From assembly GCF_021917145.1 (NCBI RefSeq), contig NC_061068.1, forward strand, positions 577,350 through 641,349: a DNA stretch of 64,000 nucleotides, read 5' to 3'. The DNA comes from Hypomesus transpacificus. Its lineage: Eukaryota > Chordata > Actinopteri > Osmeriformes > Osmeridae. The notes under the pieces are model-generated. The model did not search any database. It saw nothing but the letters and a program-made list of their open reading frames with translations, and was not told the DNA's origin. The position numbers were made by a program, and so were the translations under genes. Of this stretch, positions 1 through 12,331 are shown one piece after another (positions within the stretch are counted from its first letter, which is position 1; the number at the start of each line of letters is the position of its first letter).

Positions 1-390
1 CACCACACCAACTGGAATGAGCTAATCGGGGTGGCCGATTATGACGACGTGCTGGAACCGAGGTTCTCCCCTGTAATCCTCCTTGAGGGGGGAGGAGGAG
101 GGGGGAAACCTTTTGACACAAGCTTCTCATTACAAATAACTCCGTTAGGATGTGTTCGACAAAAACCTGAACTGGAATTTGAACTTGAGAGGTGGGCAGC
201 AGGTGATCTGAACAGCACTGTGGGGGAGCAGGGAATCTGAGGGGGGAGGGGGAGGAGAGGAGAGGAGAGGAGAGGGAGGGAGGGAGAATGGGAGACAATG
301 GTGTTTGTGGGAGGAGAGAGGAGGTGTTTGTGGGTAGTAACATGATCTGAAGGTCAACAACTTCATTGTATAGAGGAAGTCATGGATCCT

Positions 391-430
<40 letters not shown>

Positions 431-1009
431 TGTGTGTCTAATAGGTTCTAGTGTTGTAGGTCTGTTGTGTACATGTAGTGTGGTCCCGTAGTGTAGTGTG
501 TACGTGTGCTGCAACTACTTGTAAACTTGCATACTTGTTTGGAAGAGATGGAAAGTTGGCCCAGCCAGACAAGGTCAGGAATGACCCTCATCTCAGTCAC
601 ACACATACATAAATGCACGCACACAGTCACACACTCTCCCTCAGTCTCTCTCACTCCCTGTCTCTTCCTATTTTTTACTGTCTCTCCCACACACACACAC
701 ACACACAAACACACGCACACCACAGAGAAAGAGAGAGCCAGACTCCTGCCTTCTTCCTGCTCCAGGATGCGGAGCCGTGACGTACTAGTGCGGGCGTCCT
801 TGCTATAATGTGTTTACGCGCTGAGGAGATTAGCAGGAAGCAGCTTGCCGGAGGGCAGCTGCTGTTTGCTACGTTAGCGTCCGTGTGGCCCGCCGGACCA
901 GCATGCCGTGGGGCAGACGTGGCACCCAGGAGCACCTGCTCGGATCAGGCAAACCCTGGGGACGCCCCAAGTCCAGGTAGGATTAGGACCCCTCTGACTG
1001 TCTATCTCT
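1..1009. other. Gene-poor flank, no supported gene
   Basis: I see no reliable coding exon here. Content is a purine-rich GGGAGA stretch (about 240-300), a (TG)n tract at about 393-428 and CA/TG-rich stretches near 600-720. A short open stretch ends in a plausible donor (CAG then GTAGGA at 976/977), but its frame does not join the next candidate exon, so I do not call it. Confidence 0.5.
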
Positions 1010-1400
1010 TGCTCTTTCTCTCTCTCCCTGTGTCTGTCTGTTGGTCTTTCTCTGTCTACCTGTCGGTCTCTCTCTGTCTGCCTGTCTGTCTCTCTCTGTC
1101 TGCCTGTCGGTCTCTCTCTGTCTGCCTGTCGGTCTCTCTCTGTCTGCCTGTCGGTTTCTCTCTGTCTACCTGTCGGTCTCTTTCTGTCTGCCTGTCTTTC
1201 TCTCTCTCTCTGTCTGCCTGTCTCTCTCTCTCTCTGTCTGCCTGTCGGTCTCTCTCGGTCTGCCTGTCTTTCTCTCTCTGTCTACCTGTCGGTCTCTCTC
1301 TGTCTGCCTGTCTGTCTCTCTCTGTCTGCCTGTCTCTCTCTGTCTGCCTGTCGGTCTCTCTCTGTCTGCCTGTCGGTCTCTCTCTCTTCCTCTCTCCTTT
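1010..1400. repeat. Pyrimidine minisatellite (about 22-bp unit)
   Basis: Tandem array built from CTCTCTCTGTCTGCCTGTCGG-like units, with variants that replace GTCGG by GTCTG or GTCTT. Because the tract is almost pure pyrimidine it stays open in several frames, which produces spurious long serine/leucine/cysteine reading frames that are not genes. Confidence 0.85.
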
Positions 1401-1421
1401 TCTCTGTCGTTCCTACGTCAG

Positions 1422-1505
1422 GAGGCAGGAGAGAATGGAATTAGCGTTGGTTCCTTGGACAAAGCTTTCAACTCCTGTCCTACCGTTTACTCAGACGACT
1501 CTGCC
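1422..1505 (+). other. Candidate internal exon, unidentified
   Basis: A polypyrimidine tract and ACGTCAG precede an 84-nt open segment that ends in GCC followed by GTGAGT. It reads in phase 0 to phase 0 as 28 residues of balanced composition (it contains SVGSLDKAFNSCPTVYSDDS), unlike the low-complexity sequence around it. I do not recognise the family and found no partner exon with a matching phase. It may be an isolated exon of a gene extending outside the window, or chance. Confidence 0.22.
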
Positions 1506-1569
1506 GTGAGTAGTGGATGTGAGTTTGGGGGGAATTCAATCTTGAGAGTTGGAGGATTTTTTGAGGTAA

Positions 1570-1850
1570 CTTTGTCGCTATCTGTCTCCCTCCTCCTCTC
1601 AGTACATCTCTCGCTCTGCCTTTCTCTCACCTCTCTCTACCTCTTCTTTCTTTACCTCCCACCAATCCCCGTCTCTCTCCGTCTCTCCCCTCCTCTCTCC
1701 ACGTCTCCTCCTCTCTCCGGTTTCCATCTCTCTCCTCTTTCCTCCATCGCACCTCTCTCCATCTCTCTCCTCTCTCTATCTCTCATCCTCTCCACCTTTC
1801 TCCTCTCCATCTCTCTCTATCTCTGTCCTCTCTCCATCTTTCTCTATGCC
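1570..1850. repeat. CT-rich low-complexity tract
   Basis: Irregular TCTCTC/CCTCTC sequence with scattered C-rich blocks. No coding signal beyond frames opened by the pyrimidine bias. Confidence 0.7.
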
Positions 1851-2180
1851 AGGTCGGCATGAACTTTGACCTGAGAGGATTGAGTGGGGAGAGAAGGAGA
1901 GAGATGGAGAGAGATAGAGTGTGTAACCCGTGTGGGGTTGAGAGTGGAGATGTGTTCACTGATCACGGTAGTTTCCTTGTCGCTGGCGTAGCACTCTGGG
2001 GACATGTGTGTTGGTCTGCAAGACAACAGAGGCAAGATGGATCCTGTTTTTGCATTGCCTTGAGTTGGAGGGGGAGAGAAATACCAGTTTTGTATTGTCC
2101 TATCTACAGAACGATAATAGAAACGACTGATGAACATCTCGTGTTCTGTATTGAGTTTGCTGTAGTCCATCTGTACCGGA

Positions 2181-2810
2181 GGGGGGGGGGGGGGGGGGGG
2201 GGGGTATAGAGGAAGTGGTGAGGGGAGGGGAAGGTGTTGGGGGAGGTTAAGGGGGAGGACAGGTTTATATATATGTAGGCTGTGTTTCCATTTAGGGCGA
2301 ACCATGACGTCCAAAAAGTCACTCTCGCTACTTTCCTCATTCTTCTGTGTGTGTGTGTGCGCGCACGTGTGTCCAGGCTGGTGTGTGTGTGTGTCCAGGC
2401 GGGTGCGTGTGTGTGTGGTCAGTACAGTAGCAGAGGTGAGAGGGGGGAAGGAATGTGAGCTGCTGACATCACAGGCGTCCTTTTAATTCTCATCTGGCTC
2501 AGTGTCAGACTTCTGTTTTTCCTCTACACGCGCACACACAAGCACACACACACACACACGCACACAAACATGCACAGAAACACTTTGAGTGAATGAGGAG
2601 AAGAGAGAAAAGATGTTGTGTGCATGAGGACATGTGTGGGTGTGAGTTTGTGTGTGTGTGTGTGTGTGTGTAAGTCTGCATTGGTGTGCAGGTGTGAGTG
2701 TGTGCGTGTGTTAGTCTTAAATTGGAAACAAGGAAAGATCTTAAGTTGATCAACGACATTCTGGTTCTCTCAAACAACACCTTGTCACTTCCTTGACAGC
2801 ATTCATTCAA
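2181..2810. repeat. Poly-G run followed by TG/CA microsatellites
   Basis: A 24-nt G homopolymer (2181-2204) is followed by TG/CA-rich stretches near 2345-2430, 2525-2570 and 2635-2715. I see no gene. Confidence 0.75.
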
Positions 2811-3005
2811 CACTCAGATTCTTTATTTACATGATGCATTCGTTTAGCTTCTATCCAAACGTAATTTGACTTAGTTGCTTTAGTGATCAAGACTCTCCAC
2901 TAACCTAACATGGTTCAACCCAACCCTGGCTAGGGATAGCTACATTTCCATATTCTGTTTCAGTGAAAGTGTGTGTTGTGTCATTTGGGGTTTGAGAGAG
3001 GTGGA

Positions 3006-3250
3006 GGCGTAGGTGTGTGTGTAGGAGGACTGGTGAAGGTGTGTGTGTAGGAGGACTGGTGAAGGTGTGTGTGTAGGAGGACTGGTGAAGGTGTGTGTGT
3101 AGGAGGACTGGTGAAGGTGTGTGTGTAGGAGGACTGGTGAAGGTGTGTGTGTAGGAGGACTGGTGAAGGTGTGTGTGTAGGAGGACTGGTGAAGGTGTGT
3201 GTGTAGGAGGACTGGTGAAGGTGTGTGTGTAGGAGGACTGGTGAAGGTGT
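3006..3250. repeat. 26-bp minisatellite, about 9 copies
   Basis: Head-to-tail 26-bp units containing GTAGGAGGACTGGTGAAGGT plus a short (GT)n spacer. Copies are almost identical, suggesting recent expansion. The reading frame seen on the minus strand is a by-product of the repeat. Confidence 0.9.
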
Positions 3251-3627
3251 GTTCTCAGAGGGCGGGGATAGGAGTGAATAAGAAGAGGAGGCGTGGCTAA
3301 CGCCTATCTCACGCACACACACACCCAGTCCTACACACACACACACTAGAGCTGTTCTAGACTGTGCGGGGCAAGAATACATAGGACTGCACTACTCAAC
3401 CACATGTTGCTGTAAGATTTAGTCTAAGTGAGAAGACACAGGACAGAGACACTACCACAGAGGCAAGGAGACACTACCGCAGAGACAAGGAGACACTACC
3501 ACAGAGACAAGGAGACACATGCTCACTCTGGACTGGACTGGACTAAGGTCAAGGAGCAGCCATTAAACTAGCCTGGACCCAGAGAACACACTGCAGAACT
3601 CCCCTAAACCCGTTAGGCGTCTGCATT

Positions 3628-3666
<39 letters not shown>

Positions 3667-5004
3667 GGAGAGTGTGTGTGTGTGTGTGTGTGTGAGGGGG
3701 GTGCAGGAGCTGGAGCCCGGTAGACAGGCTGTCTGCCGTGGCGTCTCAGCGGGGAGAGGGGATGGGGGGGGGGCGGCGGGCAGCAGAGGGCCAGCTTGTT
3801 GTCCCCCCCCAGCCTCCTCGGGCTGCGGACCAGGTTCAACCTCAGCCCTCTGGGCAGACGACGCAGCAAGCAAGCCCACGCTAGCACCAACTCTGCCAGG
3901 TAGGTTTGGGGGGGGGGCTCCTAGGCTAGGCTAGGCTGAGCTGGCCTGGACCTGTCTGTGGCAGGTTGAGTTGTGCTAGCCAAGGCTAACTAGACTGATT
4001 TGTGCTGGGGTAGACTAGCTATTCACAGCTGTTCTGGACCAGGCTAAACTGTGTGTGTGCATGCGGGCGTGTGTGTTTGTGTCAGCATGTGTGTGTGCCT
4101 GGATCATCTGGTCCTGGATCAAAGGGGTCTCCTGAGTTCCAGGTGTGTTTCCTGGGTCGCCTGGATCGACCTTGATCACCTGAGCCACCTGTCAACAGCA
4201 CCGCCGTCGCCCTGCATTGTTCTGTAGCTCTCTGACCTGGCTCAGGTACACAGACCAGGTACTTGGACAGATTGGGACATTTTCAAGGGACGTTTGATTC
4301 GTCTTCCGGCGCGTTCCTCAGGGACAGATTCATTAGATGGGTGAGGTGAACAGGCAGAGGAGGTGTGGGAGAATCCAGCAGGTTAAAGTGTGTGTGTGTG
4401 TATGTGTGTGTGAGTGTGTACGTGTGTGAGTGTGTATGAGTGTGTGTGTGTTTTGGTGGGCTGCCGAACTAGTTCAGCATGTCCCAGGGCATGAAGCAGT
4501 ATCGATGGTGATGCTTAGTGACCTGGAACATTAAGAAGCTAATATGGTAAAGTATGAGGAAGACACACACACATGCCTACACACACACACACACTCAGGC
4601 CGGCCCCCACAGTGAGATGTAGTGATTACGGAACTGAGGTATGTCAGGTATGTGTTTGCCTAGCAGGTGTCCTAGAACGACAGAATGTGCTCATGATGGA
4701 GTGTGATGATAATGCATCACTTTAGACGTGGTATTCATTGAGCAGACATCGTCAAAGCAACATACATATCATGCATGTAAAGAGCAGCAAAAGATTAGTG
4801 GATGCTATTCGTATTTTGGCAGTCAAGAAACCGTCTTATTTGCCAGGCTTTGTGCAAAGCAACTTCCTCTCAGCTACCAAGCACAATGTCACCACGATAA
4901 CATCTCTGCTCCAGTGCAACAATAACTTCTTAAGCACTTCATAGTGTGTAGCGCAGCTAAAACTTAATGTCTGAGTAGAATGTGATCTTTGTATAACACA
5001 ATGC
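3251..5004. other. Intergenic/intronic sequence, no supported gene
   Basis: Contains (TG)n at about 3627-3695, short direct repeats near 3430-3515 (GAGACACTACC-type units), and further TG/CA tracts near 4385-4450 and 4565-4595. A segment at 3813-3899 has splice-like ends (AG before, GTAGGT after), but two frames are open without recognisable homology, so it is not called. Confidence 0.5.
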
Positions 5005-5104
5005 NNNNNNNNNNNNNNNNNNNNNNNNNNNNNNNNNNNNNNNNNNNNNNNNNNNNNNNNNNNNNNNNNNNNNNNNNNNNNNNNNNNNNNNNNNNNNNNN
5101 NNNN
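5005..5104. other. Assembly gap (100 N)
   Basis: Exactly 100 undetermined bases, the usual fixed-size placeholder for a gap of unknown length. Any feature spanning it cannot be judged. Confidence 0.99.
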
Positions 5105-5379
5105 CAGTAAACATATGGGAATCTTAAATTTAAATATGTGGTCTAACTATACTAAGGATACATAAACTAGCAATACGAAGTGGAATACAATTAAAATAAA
5201 ATATACAATAAGTAAAATATAAGTTGCCAATTTACAATATAAAATACAATATAAAATACAAATATTACAGGAATTGAGTGTAGTGCAAAATCTAAATAGT
5301 TTTTAGATTTTTTATTCAGTTTTTTATTCAGTCAGTGTGAGCTTTGGCCTTGTAGGCTACTTAAGAAGCCGAGAACGAG

Positions 5380-5784
5380 AGAATCAGTACTTTACTTGAC
5401 AATTTATTTTAACTTTCACTTTTTTACACAAATATCTTTACTTTCTACTTCTTACATTTTCAAGCAAGGCTCGTTAAAAAAAACTATACTTTTTAGTGCC
5501 ATGTTCTGTGTGAAAAAAATTTCAAAAGGTTGAATTTTTTTTTTTTTAAAGGGTTGTGTGAGAAGGTTTAAAAAAAGTTTTGAAAATCAAATTTCGAAAA
5601 AAGAAAGTTTTGAAAGATTGCAAAAACATATATTCTTTAAGTATATGACAGTACCCACACTTCTTTACTTTAACTTTAACTGAAAAAGTGTACACAGTAC
5701 TTAAACTTTTACCAGATTCTTTTTAAACATGAGTATCTCTACTTATACTTGAGTGAAGGATGTGTGTACTTTTGTCATCTCTGG
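5380..5784. mobile_element. Probable non-autonomous hAT-like DNA transposon relic
   Basis: AT-rich block with repeated TACTTTACTT, CTTTACTTTCTACTT and ACTTATACTTGAGT motifs, ending in TTTGTCATCTCTG. Fish hAT-type non-autonomous elements are commonly built from such ACTT-rich ends and finish in a CTCTG terminus. No transposase frame is present. Boundaries are approximate and the family assignment rests on recalled motif style only. Confidence 0.4.
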
Positions 5785-5821
5785 TTCCCAGTATTCCTGT
5801 GTCCTGGGAGCAGCTAGCCAT

Positions 5822-6415
5822 GTGCAACTAGCTGGGCTAATTTATGGCTGGATACGAGCTGGGCTAATCTCCTGCTAGTTGCTAGCTGGGCTAATCTCCT
5901 GCTAGCTGCTATCTGGGTTAATCTCCTGCTAGCCAATAGTGGGGCTAATCTCCTGCTAGTTGCTAGCTGGGCTAATCTCCTGCTAGCTGCTAGCTGGGCT
6001 AATCTCCTGCTAGTTGCTAGCTGGGCTAATCTCCTGCTAGTTGCTAGCTGGGCTAATCTCCTGCTAGCTGCTATCTGGGTTAATCTCCTGCTAGCCAATA
6101 GTGGGGCTAATCTCCTGCTAGTTGCTAGCTGGGCTAATCTCCTGCTAGCTGCTAGCTGGGCTAATCTCCTGCTAGTTGCTAGCTGGGCTAATCTCCTGCT
6201 AGTTGCTAGCTGGGCTAATCTCCTGCTAGTTGCTAGCTGGGCTAATCTCCTGCTAGTTGCTAGCTGGGCTAATCTCCTGCTAGCTGCTAGCTGGGCTAAT
6301 CTCCTGCTAGCTGCTATCTGGGTTAATCTCCTGCTAGCCAATAGTGGGGCTAATCTACTGCTAGCTGGGCTCATCTCCTGCTATCTGCTAGCTGGGCTAA
6401 TCTCCTGCTATATGG
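5822..6415. repeat. 27-bp minisatellite with higher-order structure
   Basis: Tandem units of 27 bp built on GGGCTAATCTCCTGCTAG with a variable TTGCTAGCT or CTGCTAGCT remainder. A divergent pair (TATCTGGGTTAATC followed by CCAATAGTGGGGCTAATC) recurs near 5910, 6070 and 6310, giving a higher-order arrangement. Since 27 is a multiple of three, the minus strand stays open for 186 codons with a 9-residue period (SRRLAQLAT). I treat this as a repeat, not a protein. Confidence 0.9.
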
Positions 6416-6539
6416 TCTCTATCGCTAGCTGGATTCCTCAGTGCTAGCTTCCTGAAAACAGGCCGGTAACGCGCTGGCCACCGCCGTAGGTGCCATTTTG
6501 GTAGCTTGACACGGAGCCTGGATAATGATGCTGCATCCA

Positions 6540-7116
6540 TCATGGCCTCCCTCTCTCTCCTTCCCTCTCCCCCTCTCTCTCCTTCCCTCTCCTTCTTCCC
6601 CTCTCTCCTTGTCCCCATCTCTCTCCTTCCCTCTCCTCTATCCCTCTCTCCTTCTTGCTTCCTCTATCCCTCTCTCTCCTTCTTGCTTCCTCTATCCCTC
6701 TCTCCCTCTCCCTCTCTCCTTCTTCCTCTCCCCCTCTGGCAGCAGGACTGAGAGACCATCATGCCTGCGGAGGAGGAGGAAGAGGAGGAGGTTTAGGGTT
6801 AGGAGGAAGAGGAGGAGGATGTAAAGGGTGAGGAGGAGGAAGGTGATAAATGAGAGATAAAAACTGCTGCTCTGTGACGTGGAGGTGGATATGGAGGGGG
6901 CTTTTGTTTGAGTGTGTGTGTGTGTGTGTGTGTTGGGGCTGGGGTGTGTGTCTGTGTTGGGGCTGGGGTGTAAGTGGGGTCTTGAGCTTCATTACCCATT
7001 ACCCTGACTCAGCTGTCACACAGTTCCAGACACAGCTCAGTGGCCAGGGACAAAGACCAGGCCGACCCTGCTGAATACCCAGAACTGGGTCACCCTGGAG
7101 GGCTGCTAGCACACGT
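6540..7116. repeat. CT-rich, GAG-rich and TG low-complexity sequence
   Basis: A TCTCTCCTTC-type pyrimidine tract (6540-6740) is followed by a GAGGAGGA purine tract (6765-6845) and (GT)n near 6912-6935. No gene seen. Confidence 0.7.
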
Positions 7117-7129
7117 GTGTGGAGGGCTC

Positions 7130-7375
7130 CCTCACACACACACACACACACCTAACACACACACACACCAACCTCATACACACACACACACCTCACACAC
7201 ACACCGACCTCATACACACACACACCGACCTCACACACACACACACACCTCACACACACACACCGACCTCACACACACACCGACCTCACACACACACACA
7301 CACCTCACACACACACCGACCTCACACACACACGTACCATACACACATACTGACCTCACACACACACACCCGGGG
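7130..7375. repeat. CA-based minisatellite
   Basis: (CA)n blocks of 8-14 bp separated by regularly spaced CCGACCTCA or CACCTCA spacers, about 20 bp per unit. The threonine/histidine reading frames across it are artefacts of the dinucleotide. Confidence 0.85.
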
Positions 7376-7724
7376 GTGATAATATGTTGATGATGGTTGA
7401 GTGTTCATGGTCATGCTGTTATGGTAATCCTTATGATGATCATGTATTCACAGAAACGTGTACTGTGGCTTTGGTTTCTGTATGCACAGGGGAGTTGTGT
7501 TCATGTATTCACTGCAGACACACTCACACACAAACACACAAACACAACACACTCACAGCAAAGAGGAAATCTATAACAGAATAATGGTTTTCCACCAGGT
7601 TAATCAACTGATTGATTAACCTTACACTACCTGTGTGCCCTGTGCTGCTTAATTAATCTACACATCAGGTCCTGAAAAACAATCTTAACTGGATCATCAA
7701 CTGTAATTATTCAAAGCTTTACAA

Positions 7725-8048
7725 TGTCTCTCTCCCTCTGTCTCTCACTGTTGTCTCTCTCCCTCTCTCTTTCCCTCTCTCTTACTGTCAATCTCTCTCC
7801 CCCACTCTCCCTTTCCCTCTCTCTCTCACTGTCATTCTGTCTCTCCCTGTCTCTCACTGTCACTATCTCTCTCCCCCTCTCTCTTGCACTGTAATTATCA
7901 CTTTCCTCCTCTCTCTCTCCCCCCTCTCTCTCTCTCTATCTCACTGTCATTCTCTCCCTCCCCTCTCCCCCCTTCTCTCTCCTTCACCCTCCCCCTACCC
8001 CCCCCCTCTCTCCTTCCCTCCCCCTTCCTCTCTCTCTGTCTCCCTCCC
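7725..8048. repeat. CT-rich low-complexity tract
   Basis: Degenerate TCTCTCCC/TCACTGTC units with C runs. The tract ends in CCCTCCCAG, which could act as a splice acceptor, but the sequence after it shows no convincing exon. Confidence 0.65.
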
Positions 8049-8767
8049 AGCCTGCCAGTCAGTGGGCCTGTGTGTGAATGGCAGTAATCAGAGGATGAAT
8101 GGTAATCAGCATCTTTGTATGAGCAGGCTGGGGAAGAGCATCGACCCCCGGCCTCTCAGCCAATCACACGTCCCCGCCTTCTATTCACGGCTAATCACGG
8201 TCGTCTGTCTCCCTCTCACTCGCTGCCCTCCGCACAGGAAACGGACCTCTTCTTTGTGTTGGCTGATGCATTCTGGGATAGGCTGGCAAGGCCGTTGCCC
8301 TCCCTTCTGTCAGAACGAGCTGGTACTATCACACTCGTACTGTTAGCCTAACAGCTCCACAATTGGCACATTAAAGGCTTGTGGGACAAAGAGGCAGGTG
8401 ACGGAGGGAAACAGAACCGATGATGGTATGTTCAGATATTGTTCTCTTTATGATGTTGTTGGTTGGTGAAGAGGAGGAAGTGGAGGATGCTTCTGGACGC
8501 GTGTGTTGCCGTTTCATCTCTCCCTGAGGCCTCGACTTCCTGTCTTTGTCCTCAGGACAGGAAGTGGGCACGTTTACTGACTGGAGGAGACACAGAGCTG
8601 TCGGAGTTCAAAGACAAGGGGAGGAGAGAGAAGGTAGGAGGGGGAGGAGCAGGAAGGAAAGGGAGATGAGTGAGGAGAGAGGGAGGGGGGAGGAGGAGGT
8701 GATTCAATTGAGAACATTGTGGTGATCATGTGACTCCATCTTACCTCCTCCCACCTGCTCCCTAATC

Positions 8768-8860
8768 CTCCTTCCTCCTCCTCCTCCTCCTCCTCCTCCT
8801 CCTCCTCCTCCTCCTCCTCCTCCTCCCTCCTCCTCCTCCCTCCTCCTCCTCCTCTTCCCT
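8768..8860. repeat. (TCC)n trinucleotide microsatellite
   Basis: Long uninterrupted TCC run (GGA on the minus strand) at about 8775-8825, then imperfect copies. A minus-strand poly-glutamate frame results from it and is not a gene. Confidence 0.9.
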
Positions 8861-11800
8861 CTTCTCTCTCTCGTTCAGTGCCCAGCCAGGGGTTGGAATT
8901 CAAGCATTTATCTGTAGAATCCAGCCCTGGCGTTTCCTAGCAACGTGGTACGGATCATTTGGCAGTCTGCTCTCTGGGTTGTCCCTGTTATCACGCCAAC
9001 TGCCTTCATTCTGCTTCCGTGTGTGTGTGTGTGTTTTATTCTCCATGCCGGCAATGCATGCTCCTTTACCTGTTCGTCTCACGCTTGTCATACTCAGTCA
9101 TGTCAATTCACACACACACACACATACCATATCAACACATATTCACCATATCAACACACATTCACCATATCAACACACACTCAGGGAGAGCAGACAAGAG
9201 CATGCTCGTCCCTCCCAACCCAGTCTAGGTTCACCTGAGCCTGTCTTGGCTATCTCTCTCTCTCTCTCTCCATCGCTCTCTCTATTTCTCTCTCCATCGG
9301 TCTCTCTCCATCTCCCTCTCTTTCTCTCCATCTCCCTCTCAGTCTCTCTGTCTCTCTCTCTCCATCCATCTCTCTGCCTCCTGCAGAATCAATTAGCATT
9401 TAAACAAATGAAGCGTGTAATGAAGAAAGAGCTATCTCCTGGCACACTCACTCAGACACACTAACACACACACACACACACACACACACTGGTGTCTCCC
9501 CCATTTAGATCCTCTGCTGCAGGAAATACAACCGCACCCTCAAAGGAACTTCACAGATATTCAAATATCTATTTTTCCTTTTTTAAGGAAAACATTTGAT
9601 TAAAAAATACGGGATATGAATACACATTCAATATGCAGGAAACCTGGATGTTGCCCAAATGACATTTCCATATAAAAAGCCCCATTAATGTAACACATAA
9701 TTACAGGCTGAGATGAAAAGAGTCTTTATCAACAGGAGAGCAGATATGCTAAAAGGAGCCCCTATCTTGTTTAAATGACATCAGGATGATTTAAGTAGCT
9801 GAGAGGGAATCACAGGGTTAGGGTTACAGGCGTTTCACTGGAATCTGACTGCAGCCATACTGACAGTGTTGGGGTTAGTGTGAGAAAAAAGTCTGCTTTA
9901 TATGTCAGTGTGCTTGTTTGTGTGTATCTGGTGTGTGTGTTTGATTGTGTGTGCATGTCTTTCTGTCTCCAGTTTGTGTGTATGTGTGCATTTTTGTGTA
10001 TCTGTGCATGTGTCTGTGTGTTTGAGTGAGTGTGTGTGTGTGTGTGTGTGTGTGCAGTTTCCAGTGTGTGTGTTTGTGTTTTCCAGGAGTCTGTCATGTC
10101 GTACTAGACATTCTCTCCCTGGGGCTGCCAGGGGCTTTCACATGGCAACTGTGTGCATGTGTATGTGTGTGTGTGTTGGGTGTGTATGTGTGTGTGTGTT
10201 GGGTGTGTATGTGTGTGTGTTGGGTGTGTGTTTGTGTTAACATAATACTGACATGTCTTTGTATGGAGAAAGTCTGCGTATGTTTGTGTGTGTGTCCAGG
10301 CGTGTGTGTGTGTGTGTGTGTGTGTGCGTGTGTGAAATAGAGGTCACAGCAGCAGCGAAAGCTTATCTGGAGTCACAGACACAGACGCAATGCATCCTGG
10401 GAGCCCAGGGAGGGGTGGCAGTGTGGGGGAGGGAGGCATGGGGGAGGGGGGGGGGACCATGGGGGATCCTCGCTGCAGAGAAGGAATGGTGGTGACAGAC
10501 TGAGCCTTCGTTCTCTGACTGGACGCACGACCGCACACACACACACACACAGGGAGGGAGGGGGGAGGTCAGGCTGCAGGGACAGTAGGATTCCCTGGGT
10601 GAGGTCACTCATGATGTCATATGATGATGTGTTGACAGTTCACTCCAGTCAGCTGTTTTTGCAACTGAGACACACACACCCACACACACTCACAAACACA
10701 GTCACCCACTCTTTCCCTCTATCTTCCTCTCTTTCCATCTCTCTCTCTGCCCTCCCTCCCTCCCCCCCACCCCCCCCACACACACACCAGACTCTGCCCC
10801 CGCAGTACCTTTCTTCACTGCCAGGGGGCGCTGTTGCATCCAGTCATCTCTCTTTTTCTTACTCCATCTCCCCTGCTACAGCTTCTCTCCTCTTCCTCCC
10901 CCCCTTTCCCCCTCCTCCTCTTACTTCACTGCCCTACTCTCGCACTCCCAATTATTGTGACCATGGCAACTATCTGGGAATATGGCCTCTGGACAGATTT
11001 ACTATTATCAGGTCACTGCCTTCCAGCCCTCCCTCCCTCTCTCTTTTTCTTCTCTTCTCTCTCTCTCTTTCTCTCTCTTTCTCTTCTTTTCTCTCTCTCT
11101 CTTTCTCTCTTCATCTCTCTCTTCCCTTCTCTTGCTCACCCTCCCTCTCACCTCCTCCCCCTGTCTCTCTCTCCCTCACTCACACTTTCTTTCTCTCCCT
11201 CTCTGTCAATCCCACTACAACACAGTCATTGCTACTACACACACACCCATACCCACTACCCCCATCAAATACCCACTCAGTCACTATCGCCCATCATCCA
11301 CACACACAGTATCCTCCCCCCCCCCCACACACACACACATGCACAGTAACCCCCCCCCCCCCACACACACACACACAGTAACCTCCCCCACACACACACA
11401 CACACACACAGTGCCCCCCCCCCCTACACACACACACACACCATCTCTTTCCAGGTCTGCCACTGAGGCACTAAGCTAAAAAGATAACCATGGCAACCAA
11501 TTTGAGGCCATTTCAGTAATAACAGGAATTAGCCGCAGCCTAAATTATCTCTCTGGAAAAGTAGAAAGCATTCAGTTTCCCTTTGTGTCTAGGCTGAGAA
11601 AGGAAAATGTTGCCACGGTTTGAGAAAAAATATATAACACATCATTGAAAGAAAAAAAAAAACGTTAAAATATAACCGACAATTCTGATATCCCTGCTGT
11701 GATTTGACGTGGTCTCTATTCGGATTTCTATTTTGGTCTCTATTCTGTGCTTTATTCTGGCAGTGTGTCCGTTTCTTCAGAAGACAGTCCGAACACAGGA

Positions 11801-12170
11801 ATCAGAAGACGTTGTAAGAGGTACACTGTAGCAGGTGTGGTGAGATATCCAGGGTTGGGTCTCTCTGCTGGCCTGCCATGCTGTTTACTCAGCCTGGCTG
11901 TCATTTACACACACCTCCCCAGACCCTGACCGCCCTGCAGCCTTCCTCTCCAACTACACAAGCTGACACGAACAGAGAGAAGGAGTGTGTGTAGGGGGGG
12001 GGACATGGGGGGGAAGACATGGGGGGGAGAAAGAGAGAGAGACAGATTCAAACTGAGAAACAGAGAGACGGAGAGGGAGACAGCAAAGAGAGAAAAATAG
12101 AGAGAGGAGAGAGTGAAGGAAAGACAGATAAGAAACACAAAGAGAGAAGGAGAGAAGGGGGAGACAAAGA
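8861..12170. other. Repeat-rich sequence, no supported gene
   Basis: CA/TG microsatellites recur (about 9020, 9105, 9465, 10025-10055, 10150-10330, 10535, 11225-11440) with CT-rich stretches (9250-9370, 11035-11210) and C homopolymers near 11320-11420. Between them, 9540-9800 and 11460-11760 are unique AT-rich sequence without coding signal. Confidence 0.6.
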
Positions 12171-12172
12171 CT

Positions 12173-12266
<94 letters not shown>

Positions 12267-12286
12267 TGAGAGTGAGAGAGAGAGAG

Positions 12287-12330
<44 letters not shown>
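12171..12330. repeat. (GA)n microsatellite
   Basis: About 150 bp of nearly pure GA with a few GAGT, GAAA and GAGC interruptions. Arg/Glu or Ser/Leu reading frames over it are artefacts. Confidence 0.95.

Positions 12331-12331
<1 letters not shown>

Noticed and set aside
1010..1510. 233- and 273-codon open frames over the pyrimidine repeat
   Set aside because: They consist of repeated SLSACLSLSVC-type text produced by a CT-rich minisatellite; the frame does not matter and no domain is present.
3813..3899. Possible coding exon with AG/GTAGGT borders
   Set aside because: The phase-0 frame that would follow the other candidate exon has a stop, and the open frames show no family resemblance.
5822..6415. 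CRISPR-like array
   Set aside because: Repeats are contiguous with no unique spacers and the DNA is vertebrate; it is a minisatellite.
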